Shown here piece after piece: positions 1 through 5,948 of a DNA stretch of 7,898 nt (the stretch's first letter is position 1; each line of letters begins with the position of its first letter). Source of the DNA: Dehalococcoidia bacterium (GTDB taxonomy: Bacteria > Chloroflexota > Dehalococcoidia > JACPQF01). The notes beneath the pieces were generated by a model. It did no database searches, was not told where the DNA came from, and was given only the letters and a program-made list of their open reading frames with translations. The position numbers and the translations under genes were made by a program. The stretch lies in NCBI GenBank assembly GCA_030650265.1, contig JAUSEJ010000577.1, positions 1 to 7,898 of the forward strand. Reading direction: 5' to 3'.

Positions 1-891
1 AACGATATGGGCACGGGAAGGTCGGACGCCTTCATTCGCTCCCGGGAAGATGGGGGGTTCTACAACGCTACCTTCACGGCGGCGATAAACAGCCAGCCTG
101 ATTGGATTGTCATCACGTCGTGGAACGAATGGGTGGAAGGCACTCAAATAGAGCCCAGCGTAAGCTATGGCGACAAGTATCTCACGTTGACCAGGCAATT
201 CTCCGACCGGTACAAGGCATTTTCGATGGTTCCACCTCCCATCACTACTTCCAGAGGCGCCGACTATGACCTGGTCAACGGCCACTTCTACACCCAGACT
301 GGCTCTGGCGGTCGAGGGTTCTCCGTAACAAATGATGCGGTGGCGCGCTTCTGGGACGAGTTCAAGCGACTTGGGGGCGTTGACGCAGTGGGATTTCCTG
401 CCTCGCAACGGTTTATGTGGGATGGGTTCGTCACTCAGGTTTTCCAGAAGGCAGTTTTTCAGTGGCGTTTTGAAACTGGCATAGTAGCATTCGTCAATGT
501 GTTCGACGAGGCGCACAAGTCCGGGAGGGACGGCTGGCTGCGGACAGTGCGATCCACCCCCTTTCAGCTTGGCGCAGAGTTTGACAGTGGCAAGAACCCG
601 GATCAAATCGTCCGAGATAGGTTGGCTTTGCTCGATGCAAACCCGGTCATTAGGGCCAGGTATTATTCCGTCGGGGATTGGCTGAGCCTCTATGGGTTGC
701 CTACATCTGGCGTCGAGGACATGGGAAGCCACTACGTCGTCCGGTTTCAGCGCGCCGTTATTCAACAGTGGAAAGTCGACGTCCCGTGGGCTCGTGCCGG
801 TCAAGCGACAGTCGCAAATGGGGGCGACGTGTCAATCGAGGCGGGAATGTACCCGGCGTCCGCCCTGACGCCGGTGGCAGCGCCATACTAG
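1..891 (+). CDS. GH99/WbsX-like glycan-active protein with LGFP-like C-terminal modules (5' partial)
   Basis: The reading frame is open from the first base, so the N-terminal part, including most of the catalytic barrel, lies outside the window; the ATG at 7 is probably internal. Counting from that ATG, residues 37-51 contain TSWNEWVEGTQIEPS, the signature of the GH99 endo-alpha-mannosidase / WbsX-like family, in which the two glutamates of the N-E-W-x-E-G-T motif (here E41 and E44) are the known active-site pair. A proline-rich linker (about 75-80) leads to an LGFP-like region: residues 90-155 show the FW..F...GG...GFP.S..F pattern followed by a Q-x-F-Q-x-A-V-F-Q-W stretch, and 217-256 look like a second, weaker copy. 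Such modules are associated with cell-wall or surface proteins, so a secreted glycan-active enzyme is inferred. Substrate cannot be told. The last 60 bases overlap the convergent glycosyltransferase gene. Confidence 0.8.
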   Translation, partial: NDMGTGRSDAFIRSREDGGFYNATFTAAINSQPDWIVITSWNEWVEGTQIEPSVSYGDKYLTLTRQFSDRYKAFSMVPPPITTSRGADYDLVNGHFYTQTGSGGRGFSVTNDAVARFWDEFKRLGGVDAVGFPASQRFMWDGFVTQVFQKAVFQWRFETGIVAFVNVFDEAHKSGRDGWLRTVRSTPFQLGAEFDSGKNPDQIVRDRLALLDANPVIRARYYSVGDWLSLYGLPTSGVEDMGSHYVVRFQRAVIQQWKVDVPWARAGQATVANGGDVSIEAGMYPASALTPVAAPY

Positions 892-2457
892 CCGTTTCTT
901 CCACGCATACACCAGTAGCGCTGCACTTGCCCCGACGAGATCGACAAAGACGTCTATAAGGGCTGAATGTCGACCTGGTGTGAAGGATTGATGGAACTCG
1001 TCAGATGCCGCAAAGAGGATGGACGCCAGAACTGAGAAGATCATAGCGCCACAGAAGGTGCCCGATGGCAAGGATTGCAGGCGGAAAGCCCTAAACAGAA
1101 GGAGCGCCAAAATAGCATATGACCCCAAATGAACGAGTTTTGCCACGATGGTCTGGAGAAGTGGCTCTGGCATTTGGGGAAGCGATGATTGAGAAGATAG
1201 ATGGAAGATCAGGCCCATCCACAGGATCGGCGGTAGCCAGGTGAAGACATGCTTGAACTTTGGCTCCTTCTCAGCCGCTTTCTGGTAAGCTCTCTCGGCT
1301 TCTCCGGCCCAGTTATCCCAGTTGAACTCTGATTGGATCCGCTGCCGGGCGCTACAACCCATGCGGCTGGCTGTCTCCGGCTCCTCGAGTAAAGTGATGA
1401 CGGCTTTGGCCATCGCCTGGCTGTCCCCGGGTTCGACCAGCAAACCGCTTTTGCCATCCTCGATGTACTCGGCGTTTTGTCCCACCCGATCGGCGACCAC
1501 CGGCAATCCAGCGTTTAACAGTTCGATAAGCTTAACGGAGCACTTTGTCCGGTTGATCAGGGTGTCGTCAAACGGGTAGATGGCTACATCAGCCATGGCG
1601 AAGAAGTAGGGCAAATCCGCCGGCTCCACCCAGCCGGCGTTGACGACTTGTGATGCCAGGCCCCTTTCCGCTGCCAGGCGCTGCATCTCCGCTTCCTCAC
1701 CAAATAGGCCTTTGCCGACTATCTGCAGCTTCACATCCGGGATCCTGTTTGCAACTCTTGCCAGCACGTCCAGCACTCTTCCGACGCGAAACTCGAAGAA
1801 ACGGGTGTAGAGGAGCATCACCCGGGACCCCACCCGACCTGGCCTTTGCCAATTGATGGATGATTCAAGGGGTTCTGCACTCGCCTCCACAGCGTTGGGC
1901 ACGTAGAAGACATTGTCGGTTTTCCCCCGGATTGTGGCGACCATCAAGGCCAGAGATCGGCTGGCCACCGTGACGGAATCAGAATGCCGCAAAACCCATT
2001 TTTCCTGGAAGGGAAAGAACAGCCGTTTGGCCAGGCTATAGCCAGCGATGTCGTTCCAACCGCCCTCCCCTTCCCAATCGTCTGTATCGACTACAACTCG
2101 CACTTTCGAAATACCAAAGTGATTCGCAATCCCGAGGCTAGTGGCCACCAGCCCGGAAAACCCCTTGGGCTTAAAGGCGTGCACAATTTCCGGTCGCAAG
2201 CTAAGAGTTAGCCGTAGTAGGCGCCAGGTTAGTAGGAAATACCAAAGGATTGGTATTCGAGGCGGCAAGCGCAGGTTCAGGACGGGGACTTTGCCAACCA
2301 TGATGGCGCGGCCGGAATCGGAAGGATTGTCCCAGGGGGGAACTACTACGGTTACGGTGTGGCCCTTTGCTATGAGCGCCCCTGCCAAAGGTGCGGCTCT
2401 GGCACTCACTGTCGACTTGGGCTTGAGGCCAAAGTTGCCCAAGAAGACGAGGTTCAT
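832..2457 (-). CDS. GT4 glycosyltransferase fused to a C-terminal VanZ-like membrane domain
   Basis: This 541-residue protein has two parts. Residues 1-395 form a GT-B fold glycosyltransferase of family GT4: an N-terminal acceptor domain opening with MNLVFLGNFG, a hydrophobic segment near 68-87, and a C-terminal nucleotide-sugar domain with IVGKG (246-250), NAGWV (273-277) and the KLIELLNAGLPVV motif (309-321), where E312 fits the second Glu of the family's E-x7-E; the first is replaced in this divergent copy. Residues 402-520 are VanZ-like: about four hydrophobic segments, SSQSSLP (421-427), KLVHLGSYA (440-448), DE-x2-Q (486-490), then R496 and D502. GT4 enzymes usually stop near 400 residues, so this is a fusion. 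A basic tail (520-541) follows. Its ATG overlaps the stop of the upstream CBS gene as ATGA, implying translational coupling. The sugar and acceptor are unknown; a role in surface polysaccharide or glycolipid assembly at the membrane is inferred. Confidence 0.85.
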   Translation of the reverse strand: MNLVFLGNFGLKPKSTVSARAAPLAGALIAKGHTVTVVVPPWDNPSDSGRAIMVGKVPVLNLRLPPRIPILWYFLLTWRLLRLTLSLRPEIVHAFKPKGFSGLVATSLGIANHFGISKVRVVVDTDDWEGEGGWNDIAGYSLAKRLFFPFQEKWVLRHSDSVTVASRSLALMVATIRGKTDNVFYVPNAVEASAEPLESSINWQRPGRVGSRVMLLYTRFFEFRVGRVLDVLARVANRIPDVKLQIVGKGLFGEEAEMQRLAAERGLASQVVNAGWVEPADLPYFFAMADVAIYPFDDTLINRTKCSVKLIELLNAGLPVVADRVGQNAEYIEDGKSGLLVEPGDSQAMAKAVITLLEEPETASRMGCSARQRIQSEFNWDNWAGEAERAYQKAAEKEPKFKHVFTWLPPILWMGLIFHLSSQSSLPQMPEPLLQTIVAKLVHLGSYAILALLLFRAFRLQSLPSGTFCGAMIFSVLASILFAASDEFHQSFTPGRHSALIDVFVDLVGASAALLVYAWKKRLVWRCHRRQGGRRVHSRLD

Positions 2458-2915
2458 TTGTTCTCGATCTCGCGAGCCAGTAGCTTGACAAGATCAGCCC
2501 GGCTGACAATTCCCACCAACTTGTGATCTTTTACCACGGGCACGGGATTGGCATCCTCCTCCACCATTAGGGTGGCCAGGTCACTGATTTCGCTCTCCGG
2601 CGTCACGACTTTGGGGTCCTGGTCCATTATCTCGGACGCTGTGGTGGCGAGGAATTTACGCAGCTCTTCCTCAAAGTGTTTGGTACCGCCAAGGTATACT
2701 ATGCTATCAAGTATGGTGATGTAGGATGGAAAGTGGAGTCTGGCGTCTTTCACGATGAGGTCTTTCTCTTCGATCAATCCGACGACTCTACCGGCTTCGT
2801 CCACGACGGGCACTCCGGTCAGGTCTTTTTCAACTAGAATCCTCGCCACATCACCAACCGGTGTGTCGGTTCTGACGGTCAATACGTCCCTGGTCATAAT
2901 CTCTTCTACTTTCAC
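2454..2915 (-). CDS. Two-CBS-domain protein
   Basis: A 153-residue soluble protein made of two CBS domains (about 5-57 and 94-148), joined by a helical linker. It opens with VEEIMTRDVLTV, typical of stand-alone CBS pairs, and each domain has the adenosine-ligand-binding pattern near its end: GLIEEKDL (46-53, D52) and GIVSRADL (135-142, D141). Such Bateman modules sense AMP, ATP or related nucleotides; which ligand applies here is not visible. The start is GTG at 2915, supported by a GGGGAGAG ribosome-binding site about six bases upstream and by the conserved N-terminus; an internal ATG (M7) would cut into the first domain. It is the first gene of a two-gene operon, and its TGA overlaps the ATG of the GT4-VanZ gene, so it may regulate or simply be co-expressed with that enzyme. 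Confidence 0.9.
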   Translation of the reverse strand: MKVEEIMTRDVLTVRTDTPVGDVARILVEKDLTGVPVVDEAGRVVGLIEEKDLIVKDARLHFPSYITILDSIVYLGGTKHFEEELRKFLATTASEIMDQDPKVVTPESEISDLATLMVEEDANPVPVVKDHKLVGIVSRADLVKLLAREIENK

Positions 2916-2949
2916 TTGTCACTCTCCCCCCACTTCCGTTAGTCAGGCT

Positions 2950-2980
2950 ATTATACCGTGCTGACCCCGGAGACTGTCAA
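2950..2980 (-). promoter_or_regulatory. Sigma70-type promoter of the CBS-glycosyltransferase operon
   Basis: On the minus strand a perfect -35 TTGACA (2980-2975) and a perfect -10 TATAAT (2955-2950) are separated by 19 bases, slightly longer than optimal. The predicted transcript starts near 2943, giving a short leader of about 27 bases that carries the ribosome-binding site of the CBS gene. The -35 overlaps a small inverted repeat (GTCA, six bases, TGAC; 2976-2989), which could be an operator but is weak. Confidence 0.65.
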
Positions 2981-3011
2981 AAAACTGACCTGAGATTTGT
3001 GGTTTTGCGTC

Positions 3012-3040
3012 TTTACATCGGAGGCTCTCTATGTTATTAT
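3012..3040 (+). promoter_or_regulatory. Sigma70-type promoter of the micro-ORF / SWIM leader transcript
   Basis: A -35 TTTACA (3012-3017, five of six) and a -10 TATTAT (3035-3040, five of six) are separated by exactly 17 bases. The predicted start site is at or next to 3047, which is the A of an ATG. The promoter is back to back with the minus-strand promoter at 2950-2980; the two -35 boxes are 31 bases apart. Confidence 0.65.
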
Positions 3041-3046
3041 TATATC

Positions 3047-3130
3047 ATGCAAGTTAACCTGAAGGGCGATTACGATAACGATGTATTTGCAGTGTCGCCC
3101 TTTGGGTGCTCTGTGAGGAAACCAAATTGA
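3047..3130 (+). CDS. Possible leaderless small ORF (27 codons)
   Basis: An ATG-to-TGA reading frame of 27 codons begins at 3047, six bases after the -10 hexamer, so the predicted transcript would start at its ATG with no 5' leader. The peptide begins MQVNLKGDYDNDVFAV and ends SVRKPN; it has one cysteine, no clear hydrophobic core and no family I recognise. An 8-bp inverted repeat (AAGGGCGA at 3062-3069, TCGCCCTT at 3095-3102) lies inside it, so the stretch may instead be a structured leader. It could be a true small protein, a leader peptide controlling the downstream hairpin, or chance. Only its placement relative to the promoter argues for it. Confidence 0.3.
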   Translation: MQVNLKGDYDNDVFAVSPFGCSVRKPN

Positions 3131-3162
3131 GCAGAGGACAAGCAATCTCGAATAGACTTGGG

Positions 3163-3206
3163 AAAGGCACTTAGGTTGATGACACCTTGGTGCCTTTGTT
3201 ATTCTT
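3163..3206 (+). terminator. Terminator-like or attenuator hairpin ahead of the SWIM gene
   Basis: AAAGGCAC (3163-3170) pairs with GTGCCTTT (3190-3197); inside it AGGT (3173-3176) pairs with ACCT (3184-3187) across a seven-base loop, giving a 12-bp stem with one 2x2 internal loop. The 3' arm runs into TTTGTTATTCTT (3195-3206), a T-rich but interrupted tract. This fits an intrinsic terminator or attenuator about 160 bases after the predicted start site and 54 bases before the SWIM start codon. No good second promoter is visible between it and that gene, so read-through would be needed. A smaller CTAGG/CCTAG repeat (3220-3224, 3240-3244) precedes the ribosome-binding site. Confidence 0.5.
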
Positions 3207-3259
3207 GGCGGGTTCACGTCTAGGGGGGTTCTATCACAACCTAGAAAGGGAGGCAGGCT

Positions 3260-3541
3260 ATGAATTCCAGTATTATCGGGAAAATTGAGAAAGCCAAACG
3301 CTACGCTCAGGAACGAGATCGCGTCAGTATCACCGGGTTGGTCGCCAGGTTTCGGGGCGAGCATGACAGCTATGCATTGACCTATAATGACAGTCGTTGG
3401 CACTGCACCTGCGGCTTCTTCTCCGGCTGGGGCGTTTGCAGCCATACAATGGCGATGGAGCGTATCCTTACAGATATGGTGGCGAAGAGCGACCTTGTCA
3501 GTCAAGGCGTGTTGCCAGATAGCGTCAAAGTTGCTCCCTAA
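3260..3541 (+). CDS. Small SWIM zinc-finger protein
   Basis: A 93-residue protein with a helical N-terminus (IIGKIEKAKRYAQERDRV), a short beta-rich region, and a SWIM zinc-binding motif: C49 and C51, then C60 and H62, in CxC-x8-CxH spacing. SWIM motifs are predicted DNA- or protein-binding zinc sites, first noted in SWI2/SNF2 ATPases, MuDR transposases and plant FAR1 proteins. Here the motif is almost the whole protein, so it is probably a small adaptor or nucleic-acid-binding protein. Similar stand-alone proteins occur in Chloroflexota; this is from memory, not a search. The ATG has a strong GGGAGG site (3248-3253) six bases upstream, and the frame ends in tandem stops TAA TAG. A long leader with a terminator-like hairpin precedes it, suggesting regulated expression. 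Partner and target are unknown. Confidence 0.85.
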   Translation: MNSSIIGKIEKAKRYAQERDRVSITGLVARFRGEHDSYALTYNDSRWHCTCGFFSGWGVCSHTMAMERILTDMVAKSDLVSQGVLPDSVKVAP

Positions 3542-3656
3542 TAGCAGTGCTTCCTGGCGATAGGGCGATTGTTGATATTGTCTGTTTTGGCCACGTTCGC
3601 TCCTTTGCCCAGCCGATAGGGTGTTACGTTGCGCCCAAACTCGGGCAGTTTCGGTA

Positions 3657-4814
3657 ATGATGTTGGCACGTCCAGTTTCGCCAAATCGTCGCATATTGGC
3701 TTGCCTTGCCTCCAGTCTCGTTTTGTCGGGCGCTATAATATCCTCTGCCACCGCCAATTCACCCTGGCAGTTGGCCTCCTCTCTCCCTAACACTCCGGCA
3801 TATCACTCCCTTTTGGCTGTTGACCGTCACCTTATGATAATCGGCGGCGACATCGGGAGCGGACCTCAGGACTCGGTGTTTATTGCCCCGGCCGGACCTG
3901 AAGACGAAATTGGCCAGTGGCGCGAGAGTCCGCATCCCCTGCCTCAACCCCTGGCCGAACACACAACTGTAGAAGTTGAGCGTAAGGTCTTCGTCATCGG
4001 TGGTACGAATGGACGGGCAGCTCAACGAATCGTCTTTTCGGCAGATATGGCCGACGGCGGCGAGGTCGGGCCCTGGCGACCTTCCTCTGCTCTTCTGCCC
4101 GTTCCCCTGCGTGGTCAAAGTAGTGTAGCTATCAGGCGCGACGTATTTGTCATAGGAGGCAGTGATGAGGTTGGCAAACCTCAGGATCGGGTTTATAAAG
4201 CCAGCCTCGGGGCCGCCGGAGATCTAGGACTCTGGCAGATTTTGGGGTCATTGCCCCGACCCGTAGCCTACGCCGCCGCCGCGAGGGCGGGAGACACTGT
4301 CTATCTAATAGGCGGTGAGAATGAGAAGGGGCCTGTGCAGGACGTGTACGCTGGATTTGCCGGACGTGGAGGAGATCTCAACTGGAAGAGCCAGGGGTCT
4401 TTGCCTAAGCCGTCGAGTCGAGGAGCCGCTTTTGTCGATGGAGACAAGCTTTACTACGTTGGCGGCCGTGACGGAACCACCCCATCGCTGGAGACGTATA
4501 TGGTGACGATAAACAGCGACGGCAGCCTCGGAGATTGGCAGAGGTGGCTGTCTTTGCCGAGGGGAATGATTGGACTCGCCGCGGCCTTGTTGAACGGAAA
4601 AGCTTACCTGGCCGGGGGTTTCGACGGGGCGCGGTTCCAAAGTAGTCTCATTTACGCGCCGGTTGGTGAACCGGCCACTGTTGTGCTCGCCCGTTCGGCA
4701 CCCATGGGAAGGAGGACGGGCACACTGTCTGTGGCTATCGCCATATCAGGTCTTGTGGCTCTCCTCAGTCTTTTGGTCGTCGCCTTTGCCTTGATCATCG
4801 AGAGGCGTCATTGA
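3657..4814 (+). CDS. Exported six-repeat kelch protein with C-terminal membrane anchor
   Basis: The frame is open from a GTG at 3621, but ATG 3657 (or the adjacent ATG 3660) is preferred because it gives a clean signal peptide: a basic n-region with PNRR, a hydrophobic core (LACLASSLVLSGAIISS) and an ATA-N cleavage site. No start has a good ribosome-binding site. Numbered from the GTG, kelch GG pairs fall at 75, 127, 179, 231, 281 and 332, a spacing of 50-52 residues, each of the first five followed about 24 residues later by a conserved tryptophan (W100, W152, W205, W255, W306) and an LP motif. This predicts a six-bladed beta-propeller. Residues 368-393 form a transmembrane helix ending in ERRH, so the propeller should sit outside the cell, tethered to the membrane. 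Kelch propellers usually bind proteins or sugars; the ligand is unknown. It lies 115 bases after the SWIM gene without a clear promoter, and its last 20 bases overlap the convergent MerR gene. Confidence 0.85.
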   Translation: MMLARPVSPNRRILACLASSLVLSGAIISSATANSPWQLASSLPNTPAYHSLLAVDRHLMIIGGDIGSGPQDSVFIAPAGPEDEIGQWRESPHPLPQPLAEHTTVEVERKVFVIGGTNGRAAQRIVFSADMADGGEVGPWRPSSALLPVPLRGQSSVAIRRDVFVIGGSDEVGKPQDRVYKASLGAAGDLGLWQILGSLPRPVAYAAAARAGDTVYLIGGENEKGPVQDVYAGFAGRGGDLNWKSQGSLPKPSSRGAAFVDGDKLYYVGGRDGTTPSLETYMVTINSDGSLGDWQRWLSLPRGMIGLAAALLNGKAYLAGGFDGARFQSSLIYAPVGEPATVVLARSAPMGRRTGTLSVAIAISGLVALLSLLVVAFALIIERRH

Positions 4815-5367
4815 GATCCTTCACGAGTGCCTCAACCTTGTCTATAGCCTCATCAAGCCGGGTAAGCGTCTCGTGGATGGGTTGCGCTTGCGCCGGGTGG
4901 TTGAAGATGCTCTCGAGATTCAGCTCGGCCAGAACGTTCCAAACACGGTTAAGCCTGGCCACGGTGGTGTGCAAGGGCAAAGCCCGCCGGATCTTGGCGA
5001 TTTCCTGTTCAAGCATGTCGAGCCGCTGAGTCAATGCTTCCTTGACCCGGTCACCGGAGAGGGATTCAAGATTGGACCTCTGGTCCTGGCGTTCCATGAG
5101 AAGCAATTCAGTGTGGGCCACCGATTGCCTGAGGGTGTTGCCAGCCTCGAGATGCTTCTTTATGAGGAGCGCTTTCTCGACGGATGCGAGGTTGTAGCCC
5201 TTCTCGCCGGAGATTATCCCCTTCTTTGTCCAGTAGCTAAGCTGGCGTCTTGTAACTGAGCAAATTCTTGCCGTCTGCTCGATGTTGAATTTCACCCGGT
5301 CCGAGATCTGATTAAGACTAAACCGATCCAATTTTTCGTCGCTGCTGCTGTCTCGCTTCAAAGGCAC
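4795..5367 (-). CDS. MerR-family transcriptional regulator
   Basis: A 190-residue DNA-binding protein. A non-conserved N-terminal extension (1-26) precedes the winged helix-turn-helix: FNIEQTARICSVTRRQLSYW (27-46), then TKKGII and a GYNLASVEKALLIKKHLEAGNTL region (57-79) corresponding to the second MerR helix pair. Residues 103-130 look like a coiled coil, the usual dimerisation helix, and the remaining 60 residues are a helical effector domain with no cysteine or other metal signature, so it is not a metal-type MerR. The ligand is unknown. The frame starts at GTG 5367, but the AGGGG site lies only a few bases upstream; the in-frame TTG at 5361 would have better spacing. A promoter and a 20-bp near-palindrome lie upstream, consistent with autoregulation. 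It converges on the kelch gene with a 20-bp overlap. Confidence 0.85.
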   Translation of the reverse strand: MPLKRDSSSDEKLDRFSLNQISDRVKFNIEQTARICSVTRRQLSYWTKKGIISGEKGYNLASVEKALLIKKHLEAGNTLRQSVAHTELLLMERQDQRSNLESLSGDRVKEALTQRLDMLEQEIAKIRRALPLHTTVARLNRVWNVLAELNLESIFNHPAQAQPIHETLTRLDEAIDKVEALVKDLNDASR

Positions 5368-5386
5368 ACCCCTTTCGTGTTTGGTC

Positions 5387-5406
5387 GATCGACATTAATG
5401 TTGATC
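5387..5406. promoter_or_regulatory. Operator-like 20-bp near-palindrome in the MerR leader
   Basis: The sequence is GATC, g, ACATTAATGT, t, GATC: a perfect 10-bp core palindrome (5392-5401) flanked on both sides by GATC, with only one mismatched symmetric pair (5391/5402), so 18 of 20 positions are symmetric. It lies between the predicted start site (about 5412) and the start codon of the MerR-type gene, where a bound dimer would block transcription. A second short palindrome, TCGATCGA (5385-5392), overlaps its edge. Autorepression is inferred from position. Confidence 0.5.
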
Positions 5407-5418
5407 CAGGCGTCATGG

Positions 5419-5447
5419 AATATAGCATCAACGGGCGCAATTTGCAA
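5419..5447 (-). promoter_or_regulatory. Promoter of the MerR-type gene
   Basis: On the minus strand TTGCAA (5447-5442, four of six) and TATATT (5424-5419, five of six) are 17 bases apart, with a TGC immediately before the -10 making it an extended -10 element. The transcript would begin near 5412, leaving a leader of about 45 bases that contains the 20-bp palindrome. Confidence 0.5.
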
Positions 5448-5584
5448 TACTTTCTGGCGAGAAGACAGGCAATGGCTACATTTCATGTTCATTTGCGACA
5501 GTTGTATTCACTCATTCGCGGGAACATTATTTGGATTCGCACGCGGACAGATCGTCTCTGGCAGCCAAAAGCGATCAGGCTTTA

Positions 5585-5614
5585 TTGCAGTGTCCCCCCG
5601 ATTCGTGATATAAT
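5585..5614 (+). promoter_or_regulatory. Extended -10 promoter of the DUF948-like/YtxH unit
   Basis: A perfect TATAAT (5609-5614) is preceded by TG at the extended -10 position (5606-5607) and, 18 bases upstream, by a partial -35 TTGCAG (5585-5590). The predicted start near 5621 gives a leader of about 23 bases containing a GGGAGG ribosome-binding site (5629-5634). Confidence 0.65.
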
Positions 5615-5643
5615 ATAATAGGTAGGTTGGGAGGTAAGGCTCC

Positions 5644-5940
5644 GTGACACTCGCAGACTGGCGGGATATTGCCGTAATCATCATCGTGGTGTGTTTCTTC
5701 ATCCAAACTCTGGTGGTGATCGTTCTGGTTTCCATTTTGATCAAGGTTGCCATGGAACTTAAGGTCAAAATGGAGGCCGTTTTGGCTTCCACTCGGAGCA
5801 CAATGCAGAACATCAGTGGCACTGCTACCTTCGTCGGCGACAGGGTCGCCAATCCGTTGATCAAAGGACTTGGCTTTGTCTCTGGTTTGAAGAAGACAGT
5901 TAGAATTCTGTCTGGCTTTAGAAGAAAGAAAGGGAGGTAA
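5644..5940 (+). CDS. Small membrane-anchored DUF948-like protein
   Basis: A 98-residue protein starting at GTG 5644, nine bases after GGGAGG. Residues 8-36 are a strongly hydrophobic membrane helix, followed by an amphipathic helical region (37-58), a conserved-looking SGTATFVGDRVANPLIKGLGF segment (58-78) and a basic tail ending GFRRKKGR. This layout resembles small DUF948-type proteins that often sit next to YtxH genes; the assignment is by layout and wording, not by a profile match. The helix places it in the cytoplasmic membrane with most of the protein probably inside (basic C-terminus). It is the first gene of a two-gene unit: the ribosome-binding site of the next gene overlaps its stop codon, so the two are very likely co-translated. 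The function of the family is not established; cell-envelope stress or maintenance is a guess. Confidence 0.7.
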   Translation: MTLADWRDIAVIIIVVCFFIQTLVVIVLVSILIKVAMELKVKMEAVLASTRSTMQNISGTATFVGDRVANPLIKGLGFVSGLKKTVRILSGFRRKKGR

Positions 5941-5948
5941 CGAACAAC

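Noticed and set aside
2201..2509. 102-residue minus-strand frame across the CBS/glycosyltransferase junction
   Set aside because: Shadow of two well-supported genes in another frame, with no domain.
3029..3793. 254-residue minus-strand frame
   Set aside because: It runs antisense to the SWIM gene, its leader and the start of the kelch gene; it has no domain, and the SWIM CxC...CxH motif and kelch signal peptide fix the real frames.
5568..5583. AAAGC/GCTTT hairpin upstream of the DUF948-like promoter as a terminator
   Set aside because: Only five base pairs and no following T-tract; it could arise by chance.
5377..5618. Two overlapping plus-strand frames (78 and 67 residues) upstream of the DUF948-like gene
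   Set aside because: No ribosome-binding site, no family likeness, and they cover the MerR operator and promoter and the next promoter.
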